Shown one piece after another: positions 8,438 through 16,653 of a DNA stretch of 64,000 nt. How positions within the stretch are numbered: position 1 is the first letter of the stretch; each line of letters begins with the position of its first letter. Under the pieces are notes generated by a model. It worked only from the letters and a program-made list of their open reading frames with translations, ran no database searches and was not told the DNA's origin. The translations under genes and the position numbers were made by a program. This DNA is from JBHENC01 sp046262295 (GTDB taxonomy: Bacteria; Acidobacteriota; Blastocatellia; Pyrinomonadales; Pyrinomonadaceae): assembly GCA_046262295.1 (NCBI GenBank), contig JBHENC010000003.1, positions 1 to 64,000 on the forward strand. The letters are read 5' to 3'.

Positions 8438-11290
8438 GTGGCAAAAGCACCGGCGACTGTTTACGTTTGTCAGAAGTGCGGGCATCAATCGCGCAAGTGG
8501 CTGGGCAAGTGTCCCGATTGCGGCGAGTGGAATTCGTTCGTCGAAGAAAGAGCGCGTGATATGAAGCACGCGGCGGCGACGGCGCGCGGCGGTTTTCGCT
8601 TGCGCGAAGTTGCGCCCGTCGCTTACGGCGAAATCGAATCGCAGGATGATGCGCGCGTTTCTTCGGGCGTGACGGAGTTTGACCGCGTGCTCGGCGGCGG
8701 CATCGTGCCCGGCTCGCTGATCCTTATCGGCGGCGACCCGGGGATCGGCAAATGCCTCGTTGCTTCGAGTCGAGTGCTTGATCCAACGACAGGAGATTTT
8801 TTGCCGATCACGGAATGGGCGAGCAGTAAGCGCTCTGTCGTGTCGTTGAACGAAAACTCCGGATGCATGGAATCACAGCCAATCGCTGCTTTTCAAGATC
8901 AAGGCGTGCGTGCAATCGTTGAGGTTAAGACGCGACTAGGGCGCACGCTTAATTGCACGCCGGGTCATCCCGTGCTTACTCCTGAAGGATGGCGCGCGGT
9001 CGGCACTCTCACGCCCGGCGCGCGTCTGGCTGCTCCGCGCGCCTTGCCTTTTTTCGGAAGCGCCGCGATGACTGAACACGAAGTGAAGTTGATCGCATAT
9101 ATGCTTTCGGACGGGTCTGCGCAATCGGATGTGAGCGTAACGGCGGCGATTCCCGACATTCAGTGTGATCTCTCTGCTGTCGCAAGAGGTTTCGGCTTGG
9201 GATTAAAGGCTTACCGCAAGCCGCACGGCGCGGCTGTGATGTACCGCTTCGTGCAATCTTCGGGCACGCGCGGAAAAGCGCGCAAGGATGTCGCCGCTTC
9301 GCTTAAAAACGTACAAGCGCAAAAGGGCATCACGTGGGCGGCATGGTCGCGCGCGGCTGAAGTCGATTACGGAATGCTGAATGCTTGGCGGCGCGGCGAG
9401 TGTGTTCCGGGCGCGCTGCAATTGCAAAGATTAGCGCACGCGGTTGAAGTCGACTTGAACGCTTTATCGCCTGTCGCTCGCTCATTGGCTGAAATGACAA
9501 CGCCCGCCGCGCGTCTTTTGGAATCAATTGGCTTGCGTTACAAAAAGGCAAAAGACAAAGCTGTGCCGGATTGCATCTTTCGCTTGCCGCAAGAGCAATT
9601 GGCACTGTTTTTGCGAACGCTTTTTTCATGCGACGGCTCTGTTTATATCAATCGTCGAAAACAACCTGCCGTTTCTTATTCCACAATTAGCAAGCGATTA
9701 GCCGAGGACGCACAGCATTTGCTACTGCGCTTCGGCTTCATCGCGCGGCTTCGCACAAAGCAGCAGCGAGTCAAAAATCAATCTTACGTTGCTTACGAAT
9801 TGCAGTTAATGGGCGTTGCGGAAGTGAAGCGGTTTCTGTCCGAGGTCGGCATATACGGGCGCGACAGAGCGCAAGAGCAAATTAAATCGTTGCCGCAACC
9901 CGCGATGCCTTCAACGCAGAGCGATACGATTCCGACGGGAGCGCAATTCTGGAGACATTTGCGCGAGGCGACGGCGGGCGCGTCCTTCGCCGAAATTTCA
10001 GCGAAAGCAAAAGTGAAGATTTGTAATCGCCGCCACGAACGCCCGCTTCGCCGAAGCACCGTTGCGGCTCTCGCGCAATCTTACACGTCCGACTACTTGC
10101 AGTCGCTAATTAGAAGCGACATTTATTGGGATGAAATTCAAAGCATAACTCCGGCAGGTGAGGAGCGCGCTTATGATCTTTCGCTTGCTTCACACCATAA
10201 CTTCGTCGCCAATGATTTGATTGTTCACAACTCCACTTTGCTCTTGCAGGTAGCGGACAAGATAAGCGCGGGCGGCACGACGGTGCTGTATGTTTCGGGC
10301 GAAGAATCCGAGCGGCAGATTAAGATGCGCGGCGAACGTCTGGGCGTCGAAGCGATGAACCTTTTTCTGTTGCCGGAAACGAATCTCGAACGTATCTTCG
10401 ATGAAGTCGAGCGGATGAATCCGGGCGCGATTATCGTTGATTCAATTCAGACGGTCTTTTCCTCGAAGATCGAATCCGCGCCCGGCTCCGTCTCGCAGGT
10501 GAGAGAAGTCGCCGGGCAATTTCTGATGCTTGCGAAGAACCACACGATTCCCGTGTTCCTCATCGGCCATGTCACAAAGGAAGGTTCCATCGCGGGGCCG
10601 AAAGCTCTCGAACACATCGTTGACACGGTGCTATATTTTGAAGGCGAGCGCCATCACAATCATCGCATCGTGCGCGCAACGAAAAACCGCTTCGGCGCGG
10701 CCAACGAACTCGGCATCTTCGAAATGACGGGCGCGGGGCTGGTCGCCGTTGCGAATCCTTCGGAGATGTTTTTGCAGGAGCGGCCGGTCGGCGTTGCCGG
10801 TTCCGTCGTCAACGCCTGCATGGAAGGCACGCGGCCTGTGCTGGTGGAGATACAGGCGCTCGTGTCCGGCTCGAAGTACGGAACGGGACGACGCATGACG
10901 CAGGGCGTGGATCAAAATCGCGTTGCGCTTCTGATAGCGATGCTGGAGAAGCGTGTCGGTCTGCATATTTCGGGCGACGACGTGTTCGTTAACATTGCGG
11001 GCGGCCTCGAAGTTGACGAACCGGCGGTTGATCTGGGCGTGGTCGCAAGCATCGCATCGAGCTTTAAGAACGCGCCGATTGATGCGGGTGTCGCGGTCTT
11101 CGGCGAAGTCGGTTTGACAGGCGAAGTGCGCGGCGCGATGCAGGCGCAGGCACGCGCGCGCGAAGCGCAGATGCTCGGCTTCAAAAAAATTGTCATGCCC
11201 GCCTCGAACACCGCCGGCCTCGAAAGACTCCTCGGCGTGCGCGTCGTCGGCGTGCGTTCCGTCGAAGAGGCTTTGGACGAACTGTTTTGA
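8438..11290 (+). CDS. radA: DNA repair protein RadA (Sms) interrupted by an intein
   Basis: A 950-codon frame starting at GTG. Removing the intein (residues 106-598) leaves a 457-residue RadA, the normal length. The N-terminus has the four-Cys zinc finger (C11, C14, C25, C28). The Walker A P-loop GDPGIGK-ST is split between Lys105 and Ser599. The RadA-specific KNRFG motif follows near residue 749, and the C-terminus is the Lon-like fold (VDEPAVDLGVVASIASS). RadA is a hexameric RecA-like helicase that extends branch migration in recombination. With the ATPase loop interrupted, activity must depend on protein splicing. The gene follows the acyltransferase closely. Confidence 0.95.
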   Translation: MAKAPATVYVCQKCGHQSRKWLGKCPDCGEWNSFVEERARDMKHAAATARGGFRLREVAPVAYGEIESQDDARVSSGVTEFDRVLGGGIVPGSLILIGGDPGIGKCLVASSRVLDPTTGDFLPITEWASSKRSVVSLNENSGCMESQPIAAFQDQGVRAIVEVKTRLGRTLNCTPGHPVLTPEGWRAVGTLTPGARLAAPRALPFFGSAAMTEHEVKLIAYMLSDGSAQSDVSVTAAIPDIQCDLSAVARGFGLGLKAYRKPHGAAVMYRFVQSSGTRGKARKDVAASLKNVQAQKGITWAAWSRAAEVDYGMLNAWRRGECVPGALQLQRLAHAVEVDLNALSPVARSLAEMTTPAARLLESIGLRYKKAKDKAVPDCIFRLPQEQLALFLRTLFSCDGSVYINRRKQPAVSYSTISKRLAEDAQHLLLRFGFIARLRTKQQRVKNQSYVAYELQLMGVAEVKRFLSEVGIYGRDRAQEQIKSLPQPAMPSTQSDTIPTGAQFWRHLREATAGASFAEISAKAKVKICNRRHERPLRRSTVAALAQSYTSDYLQSLIRSDIYWDEIQSITPAGEERAYDLSLASHHNFVANDLIVHNSTLLLQVADKISAGGTTVLYVSGEESERQIKMRGERLGVEAMNLFLLPETNLERIFDEVERMNPGAIIVDSIQTVFSSKIESAPGSVSQVREVAGQFLMLAKNHTIPVFLIGHVTKEGSIAGPKALEHIVDTVLYFEGERHHNHRIVRATKNRFGAANELGIFEMTGAGLVAVANPSEMFLQERPVGVAGSVVNACMEGTRPVLVEIQALVSGSKYGTGRRMTQGVDQNRVALLIAMLEKRVGLHISGDDVFVNIAGGLEVDEPAVDLGVVASIASSFKNAPIDAGVAVFGEVGLTGEVRGAMQAQARAREAQMLGFKKIVMPASNTAGLERLLGVRVVGVRSVEEALDELF
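8753..10231 (+). mobile_element. Intein in the RadA P-loop, with LAGLIDADG-type homing endonuclease motifs
   Basis: A 493-residue in-frame insertion between Lys and Ser of the P-loop. It starts with Cys1 (CLVASSRVLDPTTGDF) and has the B-block TPGH with His at intein position 72. It ends HNFVANDLIVHN followed by +1 Ser, so every residue needed for class 1 splicing is present. Two LAGLIDADG-like helices are visible, LIAYMLSDGS near host-numbered residues 214-223 and LFLRTLFSCDGSVY near 388-401. Between them lies a helix-turn-helix-like stretch (AAWSRAAEVDYGMLNAWRRGE). The catalytic acids (SDG, CDG) are kept, so the endonuclease may be active. Confidence 0.93.
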
Positions 11291-11329
11291 TGGATAAAAT
11301 TCTGACTTCGTTACTGTTTGGTGAATGCC

Positions 11330-11809
11330 ATGATTGAGATTGTTAACGCCGAATCCACTGCGCAACTGCAACAGGTCGGTCAACTATTTACCGAATACGC
11401 CGAATCACTAAATCTCAATCTCTGTTTTCAGGATTTCGCTAAGGAGCTTGCGACGCTGCCGGGAAGTTACGCCGCACCGGACGGGCGTTTGCTTCTGGCA
11501 ATGCGGCAAGATGAGATAATCGGCTGCGCCGGTTTGCACAAGATAGGCGATGATGCCTGCGAGATGAAGCGGCTTTACGTGCGCCCGCAGTTTCAAGGCA
11601 CGGGCGCGGGCAAACTGCTGGCGCGCAACGTGATTGAGGAGGCCGCCGCTATAGGCTACGCGCGCCTACGTCTTGATACATTGCCCGTGATGGAGAAGGC
11701 CATTGCGCTGTATCGCTCGCTCGGCTTCAAGGAGATTGCGCCGTACTACGCTAACCCTGTGGCGGGCGCGCTGTTTATGGAATTGGATTTAACGCGACGC
11801 AAGAGTTAA
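11330..11809 (+). CDS. GNAT family N-acetyltransferase
   Basis: About 159 residues. The acetyl-CoA binding signature is visible as MKRLYVRPQFQGTGAGKLL (R/Q-x-x-G-x-G/A type, about residues 82-100) after a beta strand with IIGCAGLHKI. The C-terminal RSLGFKEIAPYY block completes the fold. The family moves acetyl groups from acetyl-CoA to amines; the substrate is unknown. I chose the ATG at 11330. TTG at 11318 and GTG at 11321 are also in frame. It follows radA by 39 bases but is not obviously functionally linked. Confidence 0.8.
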   Translation: MIEIVNAESTAQLQQVGQLFTEYAESLNLNLCFQDFAKELATLPGSYAAPDGRLLLAMRQDEIIGCAGLHKIGDDACEMKRLYVRPQFQGTGAGKLLARNVIEEAAAIGYARLRLDTLPVMEKAIALYRSLGFKEIAPYYANPVAGALFMELDLTRRKS

Positions 11810-11877
11810 AGCTAATCTCAATCCTCAAATTTAACGAAGGAGGATAGTAAAGTTTTCGGCTAACTCATCGCAGCAGT

Positions 11878-12597
11878 TCAGGGCTTGAAGGCGGCGCGGC
11901 GCTTCGCGGCTTCCTGACGCTGTTTCTCTTCCTTTTGTTTCATCGAGAGCCGTCGCTCCGCTGCCAGCGCGCTTAGAATTTCCTCTCTCGACTGTTTATC
12001 AACCAACGCCTCCAGCTTTATGTAGTTTTTGACATTGGCTCCGACCGTCGCGCGGAAACCGTCGCAATCAAGCGACTCTTGCCACCAGTTGACGGCTTTC
12101 CATGTGCCCGGCAACGCAAGCGATTGGGATATCACCGCCACGAATTGATCGGTGCTCTCCCATCGTGTGGCGCTGTCATACGTCACCGACATCGTTTCAA
12201 GACGATCATCCGCGAACGATAGCAGCACGCTTTCGACGTCCTTGAGATTCGACCTGTCAATTTTTAGCTGGCTGTCCTTCGTATAAATCGCGGCTAAAGA
12301 CCTTCCGGTGATATCGGCGGACGCTATTTCAACGGTCGGGAAACGAGTTTTGAAATCCTTTGTAGTCATTCCCAGACGAAAGCCGCGCACCGCCGGTACT
12401 TGCGCCAACGTTAAAGTGCATTTTGTTTCCGGCGCTTTGATGGCGTCGTCCGATCTGCTTTCTTTGATGGGCGTGGTGGTTTGTGCGAACGCCGCGCTTG
12501 CGCTCATTGCTGCCAGCGTCATAAGGGCGCAGATTGTCAATGCGCCCTTCCGTAAAAACTTGCGGCGCACCACATTAATGCTTGTCAAGATACTCAT
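11878..12597 (-). CDS. Secreted protein of unknown function
   Basis: A 239-residue protein with a long basic leader and a hydrophobic signal segment ending SASAAFAQ (about residues 18-39). The mature part includes VRGFRLGMTTKDFKTRFP, a pattern recurrent in small exported bacterial proteins whose role is unclear, and ends in a highly charged helical tail (RREEILSALAAERR to KEEKQRQEAAKRRAAFKP). I do not recognise a named family. It is probably periplasmic and is transcribed alone. Confidence 0.65.
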   Translation of the reverse strand: MSILTSINVVRRKFLRKGALTICALMTLAAMSASAAFAQTTTPIKESRSDDAIKAPETKCTLTLAQVPAVRGFRLGMTTKDFKTRFPTVEIASADITGRSLAAIYTKDSQLKIDRSNLKDVESVLLSFADDRLETMSVTYDSATRWESTDQFVAVISQSLALPGTWKAVNWWQESLDCDGFRATVGANVKNYIKLEALVDKQSREEILSALAAERRLSMKQKEEKQRQEAAKRRAAFKP

Positions 12598-12729
12598 CGA
12601 GGAACTCCTTTAGAACGTCAAACGATAATATACTTTTCGCGCTGTTCGGCGAAAAACCTGAAGTATAGCGACACAGCGACGGAATGGGAAGCGCAGGCTT
12701 TTGCGCCTTGCTCTCGAATCAGGCAGTTA

Positions 12730-12749
12730 TCACCAAAAGCTTTTGGTGA
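12730..12749. repeat. 20-bp perfect palindrome upstream of the PIN-domain gene
   Basis: TCACCAAAAGCTTTTGGTGA is a perfect 20-bp palindrome located 36 bases before the ATG of the PIN-domain gene and 133 bases upstream of the divergent secreted-protein gene. Its place between two divergent genes suggests a dimeric repressor operator, though a transcript hairpin is also possible. Confidence 0.5.
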
Positions 12750-12784
12750 CGCGCGTGTTACCGGCGTGCTAAGATGCGTCTGGT

Positions 12785-13954
12785 ATGCGCTCCGACATAA
12801 TTCTTATCCGTATAGTCTTTACAGCGATTCTCGTCGCCTCTGGTTTCGTGCTCCATCCTGCGCCCGGCCATCGTTTAATCTCGGCGGGCGGCGCGGCCTT
12901 GATCGCGGGCGCGATTATCTTCTTCGAGTTGCGTATCCGCCGCGCTTCTTTGAAGACATTGATCGGGGCGGCGGTTGGCTCGATTATGGGCATCATCGGC
13001 GCATACTTGATCGGCACACTCATCAGCCGACAGGAATCAATGGCGGTTTCGCCCGAAACGAAAACTTTTCTGACGCTCGCGCTGACGCTCTTTATGTCTT
13101 ACGTCGGTTTGATGGTCGGCGCGGCGAAAGGCGACTATTTAGACCTTTCGGCGCTCGGCGGTATCTTCAGCGACAAGGCTGCGCGACGCGATTTCAAGAT
13201 TCTGGATACGTCCGTGATTATTGACGGGCGCATCGCGGACGTTGCGGAAACGGGATTCCTCGGCGGCTCGATTGTGATTCCGCAATTCATTCTGCGCGAG
13301 TTGCAGCAGGTCGCGGATTCCCCCGATTCGTCGAAGCGGCAACGCGGGCGACGCGGCCTCGATATGTTGCAGCGTTTGCAAAATAACAGCGCGCTCGATA
13401 TTCAAATCGTAGAGACGGATTTTCCGGCGGTGCGCGAAGTTGATTTGAAACTGATCGAACTCGGCAAGGTGCTCGACGCCGTAATCGTCACCAACGATTT
13501 CAATCTGAATAAGGTCGCGCAACTTCGCGGCGTCAACGTGCTTAACATCAATGAGTTGGCGAACGCCTTGAAGCCCGTCGTGCTGCCCGGCGAAGCGATG
13601 CGCGTTTTTATCCTGAAAGAAGGCAAAGAATATAATCAGGGCGTCGCTTATCTGGACGACGGCACGATGGTCGTCGTTGATAACGCGCGCCGTTTGATCG
13701 GCAAGAACGCGGACGTGGCGGTGACGAGCGTGCTGCAAACAACCGCCGGTAAAATGATCTTCGGACGGCTGTGGGAAGAAGCGACGGAGAACGGCGGCGG
13801 AAGCCACAATAATTCAGTTGCGCCGACCAGCGGCAGCGATCTGCGCACAACAACCAATGGAGCGCGCCGCCAGCCGAATGCGCGCGACGCGCGTTCAGGC
13901 TTCAGCACGTCTTCGTCTCGCCTCGCGGATCAGGATGAATCGGCGGTAGACTAA
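12785..13954 (+). CDS. Membrane PIN/TRAM-domain protein (YacL-like)
   Basis: A 389-residue protein. Residues 1-115 carry about four transmembrane segments. A PIN nuclease domain follows (about 136-265), starting KILDTSVIIDGRIADV with the acidic Asp and ending VTNDFNLNKVA, so the PIN acidic residues are present. Next comes a TRAM-type RNA-binding domain (about 270-345), then a low-complexity tail of some 45 residues. The layout matches Bacillus YacL-like proteins, inferred membrane-tethered ribonucleases. It precedes ispD, as PIN/TRAM genes often do next to ispD/ispF in several phyla. Confidence 0.88.
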   Translation: MRSDIILIRIVFTAILVASGFVLHPAPGHRLISAGGAALIAGAIIFFELRIRRASLKTLIGAAVGSIMGIIGAYLIGTLISRQESMAVSPETKTFLTLALTLFMSYVGLMVGAAKGDYLDLSALGGIFSDKAARRDFKILDTSVIIDGRIADVAETGFLGGSIVIPQFILRELQQVADSPDSSKRQRGRRGLDMLQRLQNNSALDIQIVETDFPAVREVDLKLIELGKVLDAVIVTNDFNLNKVAQLRGVNVLNINELANALKPVVLPGEAMRVFILKEGKEYNQGVAYLDDGTMVVVDNARRLIGKNADVAVTSVLQTTAGKMIFGRLWEEATENGGGSHNNSVAPTSGSDLRTTTNGARRQPNARDARSGFSTSSSRLADQDESAVD

Positions 13955-13975
13955 ATTAAAGAGTGCGCCGATTAT

Positions 13976-14045
13976 CAGTTTTGAGTTTCCAGTAGTAAGC
14001 ACGGCTGGTTTCGTTGAAAACTAAAAACTGTAAACTTAAGACTAT
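13976..14045. repeat. Heptamer-periodic inverted repeat, spacer 1
   Basis: The left arm has AGTTTTG-AGTTTCC-AGT steps and the right arm AAAACTA-AAAACTG-TAAACTT-AAGACTA, both with 7-base period and complementary words. It fills the gap between the PIN gene and ispD and would fold into a hairpin in RNA. Confidence 0.6.
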
Positions 14046-14071
14046 TAAGCTTACCTTACTGTTCCAAGTCC

Positions 14072-14767
14072 TTGATGAATATTGCGATTATTGCCGCCGC
14101 CGGGCAGGGCACGCGAATGGGCTTTGGCCGTGCGAAACAGTTTCTCGAACTTGCCGGTACGCCCGTCGTTATTCACACGTTGAAGCGTTTCGAGCATTGC
14201 GAAGCGATTGACGAGATTATCGTCACTTTGCCCGCCAGCGATGCTTCCGGCTTTCTCGCGCTCGCCGGAAAGTATGGCCTACGCAAACTCGCGCGAGTCG
14301 TGACGGGCGGAGCAACCCGCGCCGAATCCGTTATGCGCGGCCTGCAAGCGGTGCGCGCGGCCACCGCTGGAATCATCGCCGTACACGACGGCGTGCGCCC
14401 CTTCGTGACAGGAGACGAAATCAGCCGGACAATAAATGCCGCGCAGGAAAGCGGCGCAGCCGTTCTCGCCGCGCCCGCCACCGATACGATCAAGGAAGTT
14501 GAAAACGGTATTGTCCGGCGCACGCTGCCGCGCGACACACTGTGCCATGCCTTAACGCCGCAGTGCTTCCGGTATGATTTACTGCATCGCGCTTACGAAC
14601 AAATGACGACGCTGAATCCGGCAGAGATAACCGACGATAGCGCGCTCGTCGAACGATTGGGCGTCGCCGTCACAATCGTCGAAGGTTCAAGCCGTAATAT
14701 CAAGATCACGCGCCCGGAAGATTTAGCGTTCGCCAAAATCCTTTTGCAGCAAATGGCAGATGCCTGA
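14072..14767 (+). CDS. ispD: 2-C-methyl-D-erythritol 4-phosphate cytidylyltransferase
   Basis: 231 residues, normal for IspD, which joins CTP and MEP to give CDP-ME in the non-mevalonate isoprenoid pathway in the cytoplasm. The nucleotide-binding motif AAAGQGTRMGFGRAKQF lies at residues 7-23 and the VHDGVRPFV substrate motif near 105-113. The C-terminus has NIKITRPEDLAFA, typical of the family. It is followed by ispF, which catalyses a later step in the pathway. The repeat-filled spacer contains no other gene. Confidence 0.95.
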   Translation: MMNIAIIAAAGQGTRMGFGRAKQFLELAGTPVVIHTLKRFEHCEAIDEIIVTLPASDASGFLALAGKYGLRKLARVVTGGATRAESVMRGLQAVRAATAGIIAVHDGVRPFVTGDEISRTINAAQESGAAVLAAPATDTIKEVENGIVRRTLPRDTLCHALTPQCFRYDLLHRAYEQMTTLNPAEITDDSALVERLGVAVTIVEGSSRNIKITRPEDLAFAKILLQQMADA

Positions 14768-14798
14768 TATTAAATGGTGATCTCCGAATCTCTTTTCA

Positions 14799-14832
14799 CT
14801 AATATCTAATATCTGTCATCCAACATCTATCT
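14799..14832 (+). repeat. Heptamer-periodic repeat, spacer 2
   Basis: CTAATAT-CTAATAT-CTGTCAT-CCAACAT-CTATC steps with a strict 7-base period fill the gap between ispD and ispF. GATATTA just before (14766-14772) can pair with the TAATATC steps. Confidence 0.5.
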
Positions 14833-14834
14833 TT

Positions 14835-15314
14835 ATGTTTCGCATCGGCATCGGACATGATACGCACCGGCTAATTGACGGGCGGCCTTTGATGTTGGGC
14901 GGCGTGCATATCGTCGAGAGCGTGCGCGGTGGTCACGGCCATTCGGATGCCGACGCGCTGGCGCACGCGATTACGGATGCCGTGTTGGGAGCATTGTGCG
15001 AAGGCGACATCGGCGTTCATTTTCCTGACCATGATCCACGATGGAAAAACGCGAATAGCATGGAACTGCTGGCGCGTGTGATGTGGCTTGCGAAAGAGCG
15101 TGGATTTCACGTCGTCAATATGGATGCAACCGTGATGCTCGAAAGGCCGAAGCTGCGTCCATACGTCGAGCAGATGCAGGAAAAATTGGCGCAGATGTTA
15201 ACGGTCGGCAACAATTGCGTGAGCATCAAAGCGAAGACTGGCGAAGGACTCGATGCGGTGGGACGCGGCGAAGCTGTGACGGTGCAGGCGATAGTTTTGC
15301 TGGCGCGTTTGTGA
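14835..15314 (+). CDS. ispF: 2-C-methyl-D-erythritol 2,4-cyclodiphosphate synthase
   Basis: 159 residues, normal length. IspF cyclises CDP-ME 2-phosphate to MEcPP. The zinc ligands are in GIGHDTHRL (Asp and His at residues 8-10) and the third His in GHSDADALAHAITDA near 42-44. The FPDHDP loop and the C-terminal KTGEGLDAVGRGEA motif are present. It lies downstream of ispD, the usual pairing. Confidence 0.96.
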   Translation: MFRIGIGHDTHRLIDGRPLMLGGVHIVESVRGGHGHSDADALAHAITDAVLGALCEGDIGVHFPDHDPRWKNANSMELLARVMWLAKERGFHVVNMDATVMLERPKLRPYVEQMQEKLAQMLTVGNNCVSIKAKTGEGLDAVGRGEAVTVQAIVLLARL

Positions 15315-15330
15315 GGAGAGAAGCGATAAT

Positions 15331-16653
15331 TTGCAACCGCAAGATGTAATACGCAAAAAGCGCGACGGCGCGGCGCTCTCGGCGGAAGATGTCGGTTTCT
15401 TTGTGCGCGGCGTGACGGAGGGCACGTGGGGCGATTATCAAACGTCCGCGCTGTTGATGGCGATTCTCCTGAACGGCATGGATGAGACGGAGACGCGCCT
15501 GCTCACCGAAGCAATGCTGCATTCCGGCGAGGTGCTTGACTTCAAAGGCATCGCAGAACCGAAGGTTGACAAGCATTCGACGGGCGGAGTGGGCGATAAA
15601 ACATCGCTCATCATCGCGCCGCTCGCGGCTGCCTGCGGTCTATGTGTGCCGATGATTTCAGGGCGCGGCTTGGGACACACGGGCGGCACGCTCGATAAAC
15701 TCGAATCCATCGAAGGCTATCGCGTGCAGTTGTCGCTCGAGGAATTTCGCGGCGTGCTGGAGCGCGTCGGCTACGCGATGATGGGGCAGACACGGGAGAT
15801 TGCGCCCGCCGACCGTAAGCTATATGCCCTGCGCGATGCGACGGCGACGGTAGAAGCCCTGCCGCTCATCGTCGCTTCCATTATGTCGAAAAAGTTAGCC
15901 GCCGGACTCGATGCTTTAGTGCTCGATGTGAAGACGGGAAGCGGCGCATTTATGAGCGACGAAAGGCGTGCGCGCGAGTTGGCGCGCGCGCTGGTTAAAA
16001 CGGGGAATGCTTTCGGCGTGCATACCGAAGCCTTGATAACTGATATGAATCAGCCGCTCGGACGCGCCGTCGGCAACGCCCTAGAGGTGCGCGAGTGTGT
16101 AGAGATACTACGCGGCGAAGCGAATGCTGGCGCGCGCGCCGTGCTTGATCTGTCACTCGAATTGACGGCGCGCATGGTCGCGTTGGTAACGCCGGAATCC
16201 TCAATCGAGGCGGCGCGCGAGAAAGTGAGAAGCGCGCTTGATACGGGCGCAGGGCTTGAGCGGTTTCAATTGAATATAGAAGCGCAGGGCGGCGATCCGC
16301 GTGTGTGCGATGATCCGTCGCGGCTCGCGGATTTGACTTTGCGTTCCGTGTATGTAGAATCCACGCGCCGGGGATTTGTGGCGCGCGTTGACGCTTCGGA
16401 GATTGGCCGCGCCGTTGCGTCTATCGGTGGCGGGCGCACGCGCGTTGAAGATTCCATTGATCCAGCCGTAGGCTTTCTGGCAAACGTAAAAATCGGCGAC
16501 GAACTTACCGCGTCTGATCGAACGCTCGGCGTGCTTTACTGCCGCACCGACCGGCAAGCCGAAGAAGCAAGCGCACGCCTTCGTGCCGCCTATGAAATCG
16601 AAGATTCGGCGTCGCCCGCGCCCGCGCTTGTAAAGGATGTCATAACCGCATGA
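15331..16653 (+). CDS. deoA: Pyrimidine-nucleoside (thymidine) phosphorylase
   Basis: 440 residues starting at TTG, with GAGGAGAG placed about nine bases upstream. The family signature KHSTGGVGDKTSLI is at about residues 72-85 with the phosphate-binding loop. MISGRGLGHTGGTLDK follows, and the pyrimidine nucleoside phosphorylase C-terminal domain lies at about 345-420. It cleaves thymidine or uridine with phosphate to free base and (deoxy)ribose 1-phosphate. It overlaps the next gene, a nucleoside-type binding protein, by 4 bases (ATGA), so uptake and phosphorolysis are coupled. Thymidine-only versus broad pyrimidine preference cannot be decided here. Confidence 0.9.
   Translation: MQPQDVIRKKRDGAALSAEDVGFFVRGVTEGTWGDYQTSALLMAILLNGMDETETRLLTEAMLHSGEVLDFKGIAEPKVDKHSTGGVGDKTSLIIAPLAAACGLCVPMISGRGLGHTGGTLDKLESIEGYRVQLSLEEFRGVLERVGYAMMGQTREIAPADRKLYALRDATATVEALPLIVASIMSKKLAAGLDALVLDVKTGSGAFMSDERRARELARALVKTGNAFGVHTEALITDMNQPLGRAVGNALEVRECVEILRGEANAGARAVLDLSLELTARMVALVTPESSIEAAREKVRSALDTGAGLERFQLNIEAQGGDPRVCDDPSRLADLTLRSVYVESTRRGFVARVDASEIGRAVASIGGGRTRVEDSIDPAVGFLANVKIGDELTASDRTLGVLYCRTDRQAEEASARLRAAYEIEDSASPAPALVKDVITA

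Noticed and set aside
8753..10231. A frameshifted or chimeric radA rather than an intein
   Set aside because: The insertion is in frame, lies exactly between Lys and Ser of the P-loop and has all splicing motifs.
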